Shown here in pieces: positions 26,083 to 34,655 of a DNA stretch of 64,000 nucleotides. This stretch comes from CAYOWQ01 sp964407695 (lineage in GTDB: Bacteria > Planctomycetota > Phycisphaerae > Phycisphaerales > SM1A02). Position numbers and translations under genes: made by a program. Location of the stretch: contig CAYOWQ010000001.1 of assembly GCA_964407695.1 (NCBI GenBank), positions 62,001 to 126,000 of the forward strand, written 5' to 3'. Under the pieces are notes generated by a model that was not told the origin of the DNA, did no database searches, and was given only the letters and a program-made list of their open reading frames with translations. The stretch's first letter is position 1; each line of letters starts with the position of its first letter.

Positions 26083-26163
26083 GAAGGAAGAAGAATATCG
26101 CCGCGGGGCTGGAAGCGGGCGGTTGGGGCTCTGATCGTGGAGTTGACTTAATAAAGGTGCCGC

Positions 26164-26610
26164 TCAGGGCGCGTCTGATGGGGCGGCAGGGGCGGTAGGG
26201 GCGGTAGCGGGTTGAGTGGCTGCCGCTGCTTGGGCTGCTTGGGCGGCTGCTTGTTGGGCGGCGATACGCTGCCCGGCGGCGCGGCTGGCCGCAAGGCCCA
26301 TGAACAAACCGCTGACGATCAGGAGAAATGGAATGAGGCCTGCGAGCAGGAGCACGACTCCCACAACTGTCTTCACGGCCGAGCGCCGACCCGCGGGCGG
26401 CAAGATGCCGACTTCCGCGAAGGCGCTGCCGCATTCGGGACAACGATCAACCTTGCCGATGCTGGCGGTGAGGTCGTAGGAGCAGCGGCCGCAGGCGGGA
26501 AAGGCGTGGCTCGGGCTCTTCGCCTTCACCACGAGCAAGATTCCACCCACGAGAAGTCCAACCCCGAGGAGAAAGGTGATGCCGACAATGAGAAGCGCGC
26601 CAATGGCCAT
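26164..26610 (-). CDS. Small membrane protein with internal zinc ribbon
   Basis: The 148-aa product has an N-terminal membrane segment (AIGALLIVGITFLLGVGLLV). A zinc ribbon follows: CGRCSYDLTASIGKVDRCPE plus CG (about residues 41-62). A second membrane segment (VVGVVLLLAGLIPFLLIVSG, about 84-103) leads to an Ala/Gln/Pro-rich tail of low complexity. It is related in ribbon type, but not in order, to the GWPxxC family in this window. No known function; it is divergent from dut. Confidence 0.7.
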   Translation of the reverse strand: MAIGALLIVGITFLLGVGLLVGGILLVVKAKSPSHAFPACGRCSYDLTASIGKVDRCPECGSAFAEVGILPPAGRRSAVKTVVGVVLLLAGLIPFLLIVSGLFMGLAASRAAGQRIAAQQAAAQAAQAAAATQPATAPTAPAAPSDAP

Positions 26611-26672
26611 GGCATCAGTATGTGTGGGTTACCAGTGCGAGGCAACCGCGAAATTCACAGTAGACTGCGGGG

Positions 26673-27113
26673 ATGAGCGCCATTCGAGTTGAGTTCATGA
26701 GATTGTCGTCGCTGGCGGTGATGCCGAAGTATCAGACGCCGCACGCGGCCGGGATGGATCTGCATGCGGCGATTGAATCGCCGATTGAGATCAAACCCGG
26801 GGGGATCGCGATGATTCCGTGCGGGTTTGCGATGGCGCTGCCGGAAGGGTTCGAAGCGCAGGTGCGGCCGCGAAGCGGGCTGGGGAGCAAGGGCATTACG
26901 CTGCCGAACGCGCCGGGAACGATTGATGCTGATTACCGGGGAGAAGTGAAGGTGCCGCTGATCAACCTTGGCCGGGATGGGTTTGCCATTGAGCCGGGGA
27001 TGCGGATTGCGCAGATGGTGATCGCTGCGGTGGCGCGGGCGGAGGTGGTGGAGGTGGAGTCGCTGGAGGCGACAGCGCGTGGCGCGGGCGGATTTGGGAG
27101 TACGGGGCGCTGA
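26673..27113 (+). CDS. dut: Deoxyuridine 5'-triphosphate nucleotidohydrolase
   Basis: This enzyme hydrolyses dUTP to dUMP and pyrophosphate, keeping uracil out of DNA. The 146-aa product is the usual trimeric type with all five motifs. [10 protein letters not shown] is motif 1, [12 protein letters not shown] motif 2, [16 protein letters not shown] motif 3 with the catalytic Asp, GMRIAQMVI motif 4, and [11 protein letters not shown] the C-terminal P-loop-like motif 5. It is isolated from other nucleotide genes and convergent with a GNAT gene with only 3 bases between stops. Confidence 0.97.
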   Translation: MSAIRVEFMRLSSLAVMPKYQTPHAAGMDLHAAIESPIEIKPGGIAMIPCGFAMALPEGFEAQVRPRSGLGSKGITLPNAPGTIDADYRGEVKVPLINLGRDGFAIEPGMRIAQMVIAAVARAEVVEVESLEATARGAGGFGSTGR

Positions 27114-27116
27114 GGG

Positions 27117-27677
27117 TCAGGGGGCGACGGCGTGAAGCGATTGCGGTTGCCAGACGTCGGCGACGGGTTTGATGGGGCCGGGCGCGCCGTGGCCGAGGTG
27201 GATCTGCCAATAGGCGACGTTGTGCCAGGCGCCGAACTTGAAGCCGCTGGAATCCATCAAGGCGCATTGCTTCATGCCGAAGGATTCGTGGAGGCGAACG
27301 CTTGGCGGGTTGGGGGTGGTGATGCCGGCGAAGAGAGTTCGGTAGCCTTGCGCTTCGAGGGTTGGGAAGAGCCGGGAGTAGAGAGCACGGCCGATACCCC
27401 GACCCTGATGATCGCGGTGGACATAGACGGAAAGTTCGCAGGTCCAGGCGTAGGCAGCGCGGGCCTTCCAGGGGCCCGCCTTGGAATAGCCGAGGACGGT
27501 GTCGTCGTCGAAGGCGACGATCCACGGGTAGCGCTCGCGGGTGGATGCGAAGGTGGCTTGCCACATGGGGAGCGGCTCGGCTTCGTAGGCAAAATTGGCG
27601 GGTGAAGTGAGCGCCGTGTAGTTGCAGATCTCGAGCATGGGGGCGACGTCGTCTTCGGTGGCGAGACGGATGCGCAT
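27117..27677 (-). CDS. GNAT acetyltransferase, phosphinothricin-acetyltransferase type
   Basis: The 186-aa product opens MRIRLATEDDVAPMLEICNY, then NFAYEAEPLPMWQATFASTR. The acetyl-CoA site is ELSVYVHRDHQGRGIGRALY (about 88-107), and NPPSVRLHESFGMKQCA completes motif B. These match the phosphinothricin/methionine-sulfoximine acetyltransferase group, which typically acts on amino groups of amino-acid analogues. The actual substrate cannot be read. It is the first of a minus-strand pair with the deacetylase 13 bases upstream. Confidence 0.85.
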   Translation of the reverse strand: MRIRLATEDDVAPMLEICNYTALTSPANFAYEAEPLPMWQATFASTRERYPWIVAFDDDTVLGYSKAGPWKARAAYAWTCELSVYVHRDHQGRGIGRALYSRLFPTLEAQGYRTLFAGITTPNPPSVRLHESFGMKQCALMDSSGFKFGAWHNVAYWQIHLGHGAPGPIKPVADVWQPQSLHAVAP

Positions 27678-27690
27678 GGGTTGATCCAGA

Positions 27691-28380
27691 TTACGTGGCG
27701 AGCGAGTCGAGCGAGTTGAGTCCTATAGGCTCCTTGGTGAAAAAAGGTTCGGCACTTCGGGTGCCGATGCGCGAGCCGAAGTAGGTGGACGCTGAGGCGA
27801 GAACGTCGGGAAGGTTTTTGTTCTTCTCGTTGACGACGAACTGGCTTTCGTAGGCCATGACGGCAAGGCGCTTCTGCTCTTCGAAGCCGGTGGTATCGAT
27901 CAGGAAGGAAGGGTCGGCCACCCAGCGGAGGTGGGTGGCGTAGTAATAGAAGAACCAGCGCGGGTAGATGGGCTCGCCGGCGAGATTGATCCTGGTGAGC
28001 TTGGCGTCGAAGCGGGCATCCTCGGCGATGCGGGTGACGGCGAGGTGATCGGGGTGGGCGTCGTGGAAAAAGGGCGTGAAGATCATGTCGGCCCGATGGG
28101 TGCGATAGATGCCAGCGAGGGCGTGGCGAGCCTCGATGGTGTGTTGAACGAATCGATTGGGCAGGCCGAGGCTGACGCGCGAGACGCCGAGGATTCGGGC
28201 GGCATCGGCAGCTTCCTTCGCGCGGATCTCTGGAGAGCCGTGAGGTGTCGGCTCGCCGTTGGTGGCGTCGACGAGGAGCACGTTGTGCCCCTGCCAGGCG
28301 AGACGGGCGATGGTGGCGCCCATGCCGAGTTCCTGATCATCGGGATGGGGACCAACGACGATGATGTTGAGCGGTTTCAC
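27691..28380 (-). CDS. bshB1: LmbE-family deacetylase, BshB1-like
   Basis: The 229-aa protein has the zinc site HPDDQELGMG at the N-terminus and FFHDAHPDHLAVTRIAEDAR in the middle (residues about 103-122). NGEPTPHGSPEIRAKEAADA and LGLPNRFVQHTIEAR are as in BshB1, the N-acetylglucosaminyl-malate deacetylase of bacillithiol biosynthesis. Mycothiol and GPI-type PIG-L deacetylases share the fold. No bshA or bshC gene is in view, so the symbol is tentative. It is followed on the same strand by the GNAT gene. Confidence 0.7.
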   Translation of the reverse strand: MKPLNIIVVGPHPDDQELGMGATIARLAWQGHNVLLVDATNGEPTPHGSPEIRAKEAADAARILGVSRVSLGLPNRFVQHTIEARHALAGIYRTHRADMIFTPFFHDAHPDHLAVTRIAEDARFDAKLTRINLAGEPIYPRWFFYYYATHLRWVADPSFLIDTTGFEEQKRLAVMAYESQFVVNEKNKNLPDVLASASTYFGSRIGTRSAEPFFTKEPIGLNSLDSLAT

Positions 28381-28396
28381 GGCAGGACTGTATCAC

Positions 28397-30628
28397 TCAG
28401 CGCATCGGCCGCGGACGATCGGGGTTTTGCGGCGAATCGAAATCGGGCAAGGTGGGGATTGCGGTTCGGCGGTCGCCGAGTTCGAGGAGCATTTCGTCGG
28501 CCTGAGCGGTGACGTAGCGATGCAGGGGTTCAACGCGCTCGAGGCGACCGGTGCGGCGGGCGAAGTCGAGCTCCATGGCATAGCGGCACAGTCGGCCGAG
28601 CGACTCGCGCTTCCGGCCGAGGAAGGCATCGGACGGCATGGGAGTGAGGAGGACTGCCAGAGCGGGCGCGCTGGAGGACGGTGCGGGGAGCTGAGGGCCG
28701 AGCTTTTGTGCGAGGCGACCGGAGAGCTTGGCGAGGGGCAGATCGCGATCGAGCGAGTTGAGTTCACGATTCAGTTGGCCATCGTCCTTGCTGATGGCGG
28801 ACTCGACCGCGAGCTTGAGCCGGGCCGGAATGGTGTCGATGGATGGAGCCATGACGCGCTGGGAAAGCTGCCACGCGCCCCATCGATTGAGCGTGGCGGC
28901 GAGATTGGTGGCGCCGGTGACCTCGACCAGCGGGGCGAGATCCTTGAGCGACTGCGTGAGGCGATAGAGCAGAAGCATCCGATTGGCGGCGGCGGCGACA
29001 TTTTCGCCGCGTCCCCAGGCATCGGCCCATTGGCCGCGGGCGGCTTCAATCTGCTTGATGAGTTCCGCGTGGCGATTGCCTGCGGCGACGACGGCGACGG
29101 GATCGGACTGGCGCAGCTCAGTCTCGAAGGGAACGGGCAGGAAGAGATTGAGTTGTGATTCAAACTGGTCCATGGCGCGGAGGGCGTCGGGACGCTTGTT
29201 GGTATCGAGCAGCCATTGCGAGAGCTTGCGAACCTGATTGGAGAAGCCATTCATCGCGCTGGGGCGGATGCCGCCGATGGAATCGACCCAGAGGCTGAGG
29301 CGACTGAGCCTGCGAAGGTCTTCAAGCGCAGTGGCGTGGCCGGTGATCAGGGTGGCGCGGGCTGGTTCGCTCAGCGCGCTGGGCTGAGAGGCGATGGCTG
29401 TGAGTTCCTTGAGGAGTGATGCCTCAGTGCTTTCGTAGGACTTCTGCAGGTCGCGCTGGGCAGCGCGAAGGTCGCCGCGAAGGCGCTCGCCCTGAATCTC
29501 TCGCCAGGCGATGAAGCGGTCGATGATCTCGCGAAGGAGGTTGAGCCGTTCGATGGCTGCGGCGGATTCGGGTTCGTTGGCGATGGCGTCGTCGGCGGAT
29601 TGAAGGGCGGCGATGCAGGCCTTCATGGTGTCGCCATCGGCGCCGAGACGGGCGGCGGCATTGAGGCTGATGAGGCTCTCGAGGACGCTGCGGGAGGCAT
29701 CGAGACGGTCGAGCCGGCGCAGGCCGACGTCGCGCGTGCGAACGTCGCGAAACATGGCCACGGCTTCGGCGAGCCGGATCTTGGAGGCCGCGAGGGATTC
29801 GGGGGAGAGGAAGGTGGCCCTGTCGATGGTGGCGGCGAAGTCGATGGATTGCCGCACCGCCCGCTGATAGGCGGCGATGGCGGGACGAAGCTCGGGGAAT
29901 GAGCCGCCGCGGGTGAGATAGTCGATGATTTCGAGCAGGGCTTCGCGGACGCCTTCATCGACTCGCGCGGAGGTGACCTGGGCTTTGAGTTGATCGAGGT
30001 CGAGATCGCCGGCGGTGTCGGCGGGACCGGCGAGCCGAGGCCAGCAGGCAGCATGTCCATCGATCTGGAGCGATTCGGCCAGCGGGGCCAGCGCGATGGC
30101 CACGGCCTGATCGATTTCGGCGGCGGACGCGAAATTGGACCGGCGGAGGAGCTCGAGCGAGCGCTCGTTGAACTGCCGCCAGAGTTCAAGGGTGCGAACG
30201 ACTTTGCGCTGGTCGTCCTCGGCGGTTGATGGTGCGATGGATTCGAGGCGGGCGCCGGCGGAGGTCAGGAGGCCGTCGAGATCGTCGCGCGCTGAGGCGA
30301 GCCGCACGGCGGCGACGACAGCGAGGCTGGCGGGTTCGCCTTCGCGATCGGCCCGGCGAAGCAATTCGACGGCGATGAGGCGATAGGTGACCTTGGCATC
30401 CTGGGCTGCCCGGCCGATGCGCCCGGCGGCGTCTCGGGCGGTGATCAACTGCCCTGCCTCAGCTTCGAGGTCGCCGGCGAGCTCGGCCGCGGCGGTGGGG
30501 CCGGTGAGGTCGGGCAGTTGCGGGGTGGGATCGAGGTTGATGATTTGCGCTTCGGCGGTGGAAGCGAAAGGCGCGATGGCGGCGAGGAGCAGGCAGACAA
30601 TCGCCGATCGGAGCAGAGCGTTGGTCAT
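28397..30628 (-). CDS. Large secreted helical protein of unknown function
   Basis: The 743-aa product has a clear N-terminal signal (LLRSAIVCLLLAAIAPFAST, cleavage near AEA). The mature part is Ala/Leu/Arg/Asp-rich and almost wholly helical, with no catalytic motif I recognise. Residues such as RTLELWRQFNERSLELLRRS and QVRKLSQWLLDTNKRPDALR suggest helical-repeat scaffolding. The start is an ATG whose codon overlaps the stop of the glycosyltransferase (4 bases), so the two are coupled. A longer frame upstream of 30628 reads through the glycosyltransferase and is rejected. Confidence 0.72.
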   Translation of the reverse strand: MTNALLRSAIVCLLLAAIAPFASTAEAQIINLDPTPQLPDLTGPTAAAELAGDLEAEAGQLITARDAAGRIGRAAQDAKVTYRLIAVELLRRADREGEPASLAVVAAVRLASARDDLDGLLTSAGARLESIAPSTAEDDQRKVVRTLELWRQFNERSLELLRRSNFASAAEIDQAVAIALAPLAESLQIDGHAACWPRLAGPADTAGDLDLDQLKAQVTSARVDEGVREALLEIIDYLTRGGSFPELRPAIAAYQRAVRQSIDFAATIDRATFLSPESLAASKIRLAEAVAMFRDVRTRDVGLRRLDRLDASRSVLESLISLNAAARLGADGDTMKACIAALQSADDAIANEPESAAAIERLNLLREIIDRFIAWREIQGERLRGDLRAAQRDLQKSYESTEASLLKELTAIASQPSALSEPARATLITGHATALEDLRRLSRLSLWVDSIGGIRPSAMNGFSNQVRKLSQWLLDTNKRPDALRAMDQFESQLNLFLPVPFETELRQSDPVAVVAAGNRHAELIKQIEAARGQWADAWGRGENVAAAANRMLLLYRLTQSLKDLAPLVEVTGATNLAATLNRWGAWQLSQRVMAPSIDTIPARLKLAVESAISKDDGQLNRELNSLDRDLPLAKLSGRLAQKLGPQLPAPSSSAPALAVLLTPMPSDAFLGRKRESLGRLCRYAMELDFARRTGRLERVEPLHRYVTAQADEMLLELGDRRTAIPTLPDFDSPQNPDRPRPMR

Positions 30629-31812
30629 GGTTGAGCGGTCGGGGCGCTGCGGTGCCGGAGGACGCTTTCGTACAGGCTCAGCAGGCTCTCCACCATTGTT
30701 ACGTGGGAGAATCGATTCCGGCAATGTTCTCTTCCGGCGATTCCCATGGCTTTGGCGCGTTCGGGGTGGGCCATGAGGTCGAGGATGGCGGTGCGAAGGG
30801 CCGGGCGACTGCCCGTGGGAACGAGGTGGCCGGTGACGCCCTCGATGCAGACTTCGCCGGAGCCATCGCAGTCGTAGGCCACGGCCGGAAGGGCGCTGAG
30901 CAGGCCCTGGGTGACCGCCCGGGGCAGGCCTTCGCGATAGCTGGGATGAGCGAGCACATTCATCGCCTGCATGAGGGCGGGGATGCGCTCGGACGGCACG
31001 AGGCCGGTCAGCACGACCTGGCGTTCGAGGCCCATTTCGCGGATTCGAGAATCGAGCCGGTCGCGCCACCAGCCGTCGCCGACCCAGAGGAGTTTCAAAC
31101 GGGGTGTTGCCCGCATGGTTTCGCCGAGCGCATCAAGCAGGTCGTCGTGGCCCTTCAGCTCGGCAAGGCGAGAGACGGTGCCCACGACGAAGTCATCGTC
31201 GGCGAGGTGAAGCGATCGGCGGATTTCAGCTCGCGTGGTGGCGGGATGAAGGAAGGGTTCAACCTCCATGCCGGAATAAACGATGTCATATTGCTCGGGC
31301 CGGCCGATGCCCGCGGCGAGGAATTGCTTTCGCATGGCGTCGGCGACGCACACGATGCGGTGGCAGCGATGGGCGGCGTACTTCTCGGTGGCGATGTAGA
31401 GGCGATTCCGCCACCACGATTCGTACGCGTGAAACGGCGGACCGTGCACGGTGTGGATCACGCAAGGGACGCGCTCACTCCACGCGGCAGACCGGCCGAG
31501 GATGCCCGCCTTCGATGAATGCGTGTGCACCACGTCGGGCTTCCACGCGCGAATGAGCCTGCGAAGATCGCCGCGGCAGCGCCAATCGGTCATGGGCGAA
31601 ATCTGCCGCACCAGGTTCGGCGATTCGATGAGCTCGATGCCGCCGTGGGCCTTGGCGCGGTCGAAGAGCGAGCCTTCGGGGCCGAAGATGGGGCCATAGA
31701 CGAGAGAGAGCGTGTGGCCGCGATCGGCCTGGCCCTCGCACGACAGCACGGTGTTTTCCTGCGACCCGCCGAGGATCAGGCGGGTGGAGATGTGCATGAT
31801 GCGAAGCGGCAC
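30625..31812 (-). CDS. Glycosyltransferase family 4
   Basis: The 395-aa GT-B enzyme transfers a sugar from a nucleotide donor, probably for exopolysaccharide or LPS. It opens LRIMHISTRLILGGSQENTV with the N-domain glycine region. The middle has DVVHTHSSKAGILGRSAAW, and the donor domain has YSGMEVEPFLHP, VGTVSRLAELKGHDDLLDAL and WVGDGWWRDRLDS. The E-x7-E motif of this family reads EGLPRAVTQ, with Gln in place of the second Glu. Adjacent genes are the secreted helical protein (4-base overlap) and the BshB1-like gene. Confidence 0.9.
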   Translation of the reverse strand: MPLRIMHISTRLILGGSQENTVLSCEGQADRGHTLSLVYGPIFGPEGSLFDRAKAHGGIELIESPNLVRQISPMTDWRCRGDLRRLIRAWKPDVVHTHSSKAGILGRSAAWSERVPCVIHTVHGPPFHAYESWWRNRLYIATEKYAAHRCHRIVCVADAMRKQFLAAGIGRPEQYDIVYSGMEVEPFLHPATTRAEIRRSLHLADDDFVVGTVSRLAELKGHDDLLDALGETMRATPRLKLLWVGDGWWRDRLDSRIREMGLERQVVLTGLVPSERIPALMQAMNVLAHPSYREGLPRAVTQGLLSALPAVAYDCDGSGEVCIEGVTGHLVPTGSRPALRTAILDLMAHPERAKAMGIAGREHCRNRFSHVTMVESLLSLYESVLRHRSAPTAQP

Positions 31813-31929
31813 GGCGACACTCTACCTATTGCCTGTCCGACCGGCGGCGGCGGCGAGACACGTGAATCGGCAACTCGACCGGGCCCGATCCCATACATTT
31901 CCGGGTGAGGCAACACAGGGAGGCCTGCC

Positions 31930-32442
31930 ATGGGTGGGAGCCAGAGTGAGAGCCAAAGCGGGAGCGATCGTGGGAGCGGGAGCGGACATGATCCGGCGCT
32001 ACGGCAGCGGCCGAGCGGGTGTTCAACGCTGGGCGCGGGGCTGACGCCGGAGTCGCGGCACGCGGCCAAGCAATATCTGCAGCGGCTCGGGCCGGAGCTG
32101 CGCCGACGCCACGGAGCGCAGCGACACTACACCCCGGCACAGGTGGAGCGGGCCGGCAGGGACCTCGGCCTGTGGATGGACTGGCACTGCCTCGCGTGGT
32201 GCCTGTTCTGCACGCCGGGCGATTTCAGTTCCGTTCACGAATCGCTGGGCGAGGTGTGCGATTACGGATCGCTGCACGCAGCGCTGGCGGGGGCGTTCTT
32301 CAACGGCCACCTCGATTTCGACCCGATGGTGGTGGCCGAGGCGATCAGCACCGGCACGATCGATGCGGTGATCGACGGCTTTCGCGCTGCCGGCGACTGG
32401 CTCGCCGATATCGACTGGCCGGACCTCTTCGACTGGTCGTAG
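31930..32442 (+). CDS. Hypothetical protein with Trp/Asp-rich C-terminus
   Basis: The 170-aa frame starts with a Ser/Gly/Gln-rich segment (about 30 residues encoded by GGGAGCG-like repeats). From residue 37 it becomes ordered: LTPESRHAAKQYLQRLGPEL, GLWMDWHCLAWCLFCTPGDF, then a tail WLADIDWPDLFDWS. The tail has short acidic-aromatic repeats. No family is recognised. A later start is possible if the repeat is not translated. It is 123 bases before the purD-like gene. Confidence 0.6.
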   Translation: MGGSQSESQSGSDRGSGSGHDPALRQRPSGCSTLGAGLTPESRHAAKQYLQRLGPELRRRHGAQRHYTPAQVERAGRDLGLWMDWHCLAWCLFCTPGDFSSVHESLGEVCDYGSLHAALAGAFFNGHLDFDPMVVAEAISTGTIDAVIDGFRAAGDWLADIDWPDLFDWS

Positions 32443-32565
32443 CCGATTCGGCAACAATTGAGCGCGAATCGAACCACGCGCGGGCGGGAACCGAATACCA
32501 TGACTCCCCCGTAAAACGGTTGCGGCTCTTTCGCATCCGTGGCGCTTCACCCTCGCGGAGTCTTC

Positions 32566-33858
32566 ATGGACAAGAAGAAGTTCCTCTTCGTCTCGATCGG
32601 CGGCCTCATCTCTGATATTGCGTGGCAGGTGTCCAAGGAAGGCCACGACGTGAGGTACTTCATCGGGGCCGAGAGCGAGAGCGATATCGCCGACGGCTTC
32701 GTGCCCAAGACGAAGGACTGGGAGGCGGATGTCGACTGGGCGGATGTGATCGTCTTCGACGACACGCTCGGCCACGGCACGAAGGCGGCAGCGCTGCGCA
32801 AGAAAGGCAAGCTGGTCATCGGCGGTACGGAATACACCGACCGGCTCGAGGATGACCGCACCTTCGGGCAGGAGGAGCTGAAAAAGGCCGGGATCAACAT
32901 CATCCCGTACAAGGAGTTCGACAACTTCGACGAGGCGATCGACTACGTCTCGAAGAACCCCGATCAATACGTGATCAAGCCCTCCGGCGAAGCCCAGAAC
33001 GTCAAGCGGCGGCTGTTTGTCGGCCAGGAAGATGACGGCGAGGATGTGATCCGCATGCTCGAGGCGTATAAGAAGGCCTTCTCCGAGTCGATCAAGATCT
33101 TCCAGCTGCAGCGACGGATGAACGGCGTGGAAATGGCCGTGGGCGCGTTCTTCAACGGCAAGCAGTTCGTCGAGCCCATCAACGTCAACTTCGAGCACAA
33201 GAAGCTCTTCCCCGGCAACATCGGCCCCTCCACCGGCGAGATGGGCACCAGCATGTACTGGTCGGGCCCCAATAAGATTTTCAACTCCACGCTGAAGAAG
33301 CTCGAGAGCAAGCTCGCCGAAGAGGGCTACGTCGGCTACATCGATCTGAACACGATCGTGAACGGCAACGGCATCTATCCCCTGGAGTTCACCGCGCGTT
33401 TCGGCTACCCCACGATCCACATCCAGCAGGAAGGCATGCTCACGCCGGTGGGCGAGTTTCTGTATGAACTGGCCGCGGGCACGCTGACCAAGTTCCGCGC
33501 CCGTACCGGGTTCCAGATCGGCGTGCGCGTGGTGGTTCCGCCGTTTCCGTTTGAAGACCGGGCGACGTTTGATTCAATCTCGCGCAACGCCGCCATCCTC
33601 TTCAAGAAGGGCATCCCCGAAGAGGTGCACATCGAGGATGTGAAGCAGGTGAACGGCCAGTGGGTGGTGGCGGGCACCAGCGGCGTGGTGCTCGTCGTCG
33701 TCGGCCTCGGCAGCACGATGAAGCAGGCCCAGGCCCAGGCGTATGGCCGAATCAAGAACATCATGATTCCGGACATGTACTACCGGGATGACATCGGCGA
33801 GCGCTGGTTCGAAGACCACGACAAGCTGCATACGTGGGGGTATTTGAGAGAGGTATAG
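32566..33858 (+). CDS. Divergent phosphoribosylamine-glycine ligase-like ATP-grasp protein
   Basis: The 430-aa product has an N-terminal Rossmann-like domain (KKFLFVSIGGLISDIAWQVS), followed by an ATP-grasp region (DQYVIKPSGEAQNVKRRLFV, ENDIPLEFTARFGYP-type IYPLEFTARFGYPTIHIQ). It ends in a purD C-terminal-like domain. Standard PurD has the glycine-rich GxGGREHA start, which is missing here. The sequence is unusually Lys/Asp-rich for this genome. Either it is a purD paralogue with new chemistry (phage and archaeal variants look like this) or a divergent housekeeping enzyme. ATG 32566 is preferred over an in-frame ATG 9 codons upstream because the protein then begins with the conserved MDKKKFLFV. 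Confidence 0.75.
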   Translation: MDKKKFLFVSIGGLISDIAWQVSKEGHDVRYFIGAESESDIADGFVPKTKDWEADVDWADVIVFDDTLGHGTKAAALRKKGKLVIGGTEYTDRLEDDRTFGQEELKKAGINIIPYKEFDNFDEAIDYVSKNPDQYVIKPSGEAQNVKRRLFVGQEDDGEDVIRMLEAYKKAFSESIKIFQLQRRMNGVEMAVGAFFNGKQFVEPINVNFEHKKLFPGNIGPSTGEMGTSMYWSGPNKIFNSTLKKLESKLAEEGYVGYIDLNTIVNGNGIYPLEFTARFGYPTIHIQQEGMLTPVGEFLYELAAGTLTKFRARTGFQIGVRVVVPPFPFEDRATFDSISRNAAILFKKGIPEEVHIEDVKQVNGQWVVAGTSGVVLVVVGLGSTMKQAQAQAYGRIKNIMIPDMYYRDDIGERWFEDHDKLHTWGYLREV

Positions 33859-33928
33859 GGATCCGCCTGCGGCGGGTAAGCCGGTTACCATCGCGCAGCA
33901 CAATAGCCGAGGCACGAGGTGACAAGTG

Positions 33929-34489
33929 ATGAATCCCACAATGTTTCTGGCATCAGATCTTCTTGAATGGCTGACCGCAATCGGCTCAATCGCAACACCC
34001 CTGCTAGTACTCGTACTGTCGGGCATCGGATACAGCGTGAAGACGGCGATTGACCGTCGAACAACTTCGCAAGAGAGACGCGATTCGCTAGAAGATCAGC
34101 TTCGTCCGGAGCGAGTGGCGAACTACGATCAAATCATCGAGCCATTCATCATATTGCTCATGTCTGAGGAGGCTTGGAAGAGGAACCCCGCCAACAAAGG
34201 GGACAAGAACGAGTTGGCGACGCAAAAACTGCTTTCGCTGGAATACCGAATCGCTTGCTTCAAGATGGTGTTTCTGGGATCGGATGAAGTCGTGCGAGCG
34301 TACAACGCTTTGATGCAGGCGTTTTATGGACACGATTCCCAAACTTCACTAGACCCCGAGACTCTGATGCGGCTTCTCGGCAGTTTCTTGCTGCAGATTC
34401 GGCGAAGCAGTAGCAACCAAGCCACCAAGCTGAACAACATCGAAATGTTGGAATGGCTTCTGAAGGATGCTGCGGAGATGAAAAAGTAG
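33929..34489 (+). CDS. Hypothetical protein with N-terminal membrane anchor
   Basis: The 186-aa protein begins with a hydrophobic stretch (LTAIGSIATPLLVLVLSGIG, about residues 16-35). A charged helical part with a coiled-coil look follows (DRRTTSQERRDSLEDQLRPE). The rest is helical with ALMQAFYGHDSQTS and LGSFLLQIRRSSS. No domain is recognised. GC content looks lower than the flanks, in line with the kinase region that starts 167 bases on. A GTG immediately before the ATG (33926) is an alternative start. Confidence 0.6.
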   Translation: MNPTMFLASDLLEWLTAIGSIATPLLVLVLSGIGYSVKTAIDRRTTSQERRDSLEDQLRPERVANYDQIIEPFIILLMSEEAWKRNPANKGDKNELATQKLLSLEYRIACFKMVFLGSDEVVRAYNALMQAFYGHDSQTSLDPETLMRLLGSFLLQIRRSSSNQATKLNNIEMLEWLLKDAAEMKK

Positions 34490-34530
34490 TTCAGCCTGCG
34501 CTGCGTACCCACAGGGACTTACGGCGCTCT

Positions 34531-34653
34531 TCAAGGAACCGGCGGACGCGCCAGCCCCGCAAAGCTCGCCAAAGGCATTCGGTTCAGCCCCACCAGCGTC
34601 GCCAGCGGTCCCGCTCCCGCGTGATAGTCAATCGAGTGGCCGGGCGCCACGTC
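34531..34653 (-). pseudogene. C-terminal fragment of a high-GC gene, truncated at its 5' side
   Basis: On the minus strand the 40 codons before a TGA read DVAPGHSIDYHAGAGPLATL, VGLNRMPLASFAGLARPPVP. This is ordered, protein-like sequence with the third-position GC of this genome. No start is available: 2 bases upstream lies the stop codon of the lower-GC HNH-like gene. It reads as the tail of a gene whose 5' part was replaced by the insertion of the kinase region. No family recognised. Confidence 0.55.
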
Positions 34654-34655
34654 TC

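Noticed and set aside
28397..31069. Extension of the secreted helical protein to an upstream start at 31069
   Set aside because: The added 147 residues overlap the glycosyltransferase and are Arg/Pro/His-rich; the signal peptide starts at 30628.
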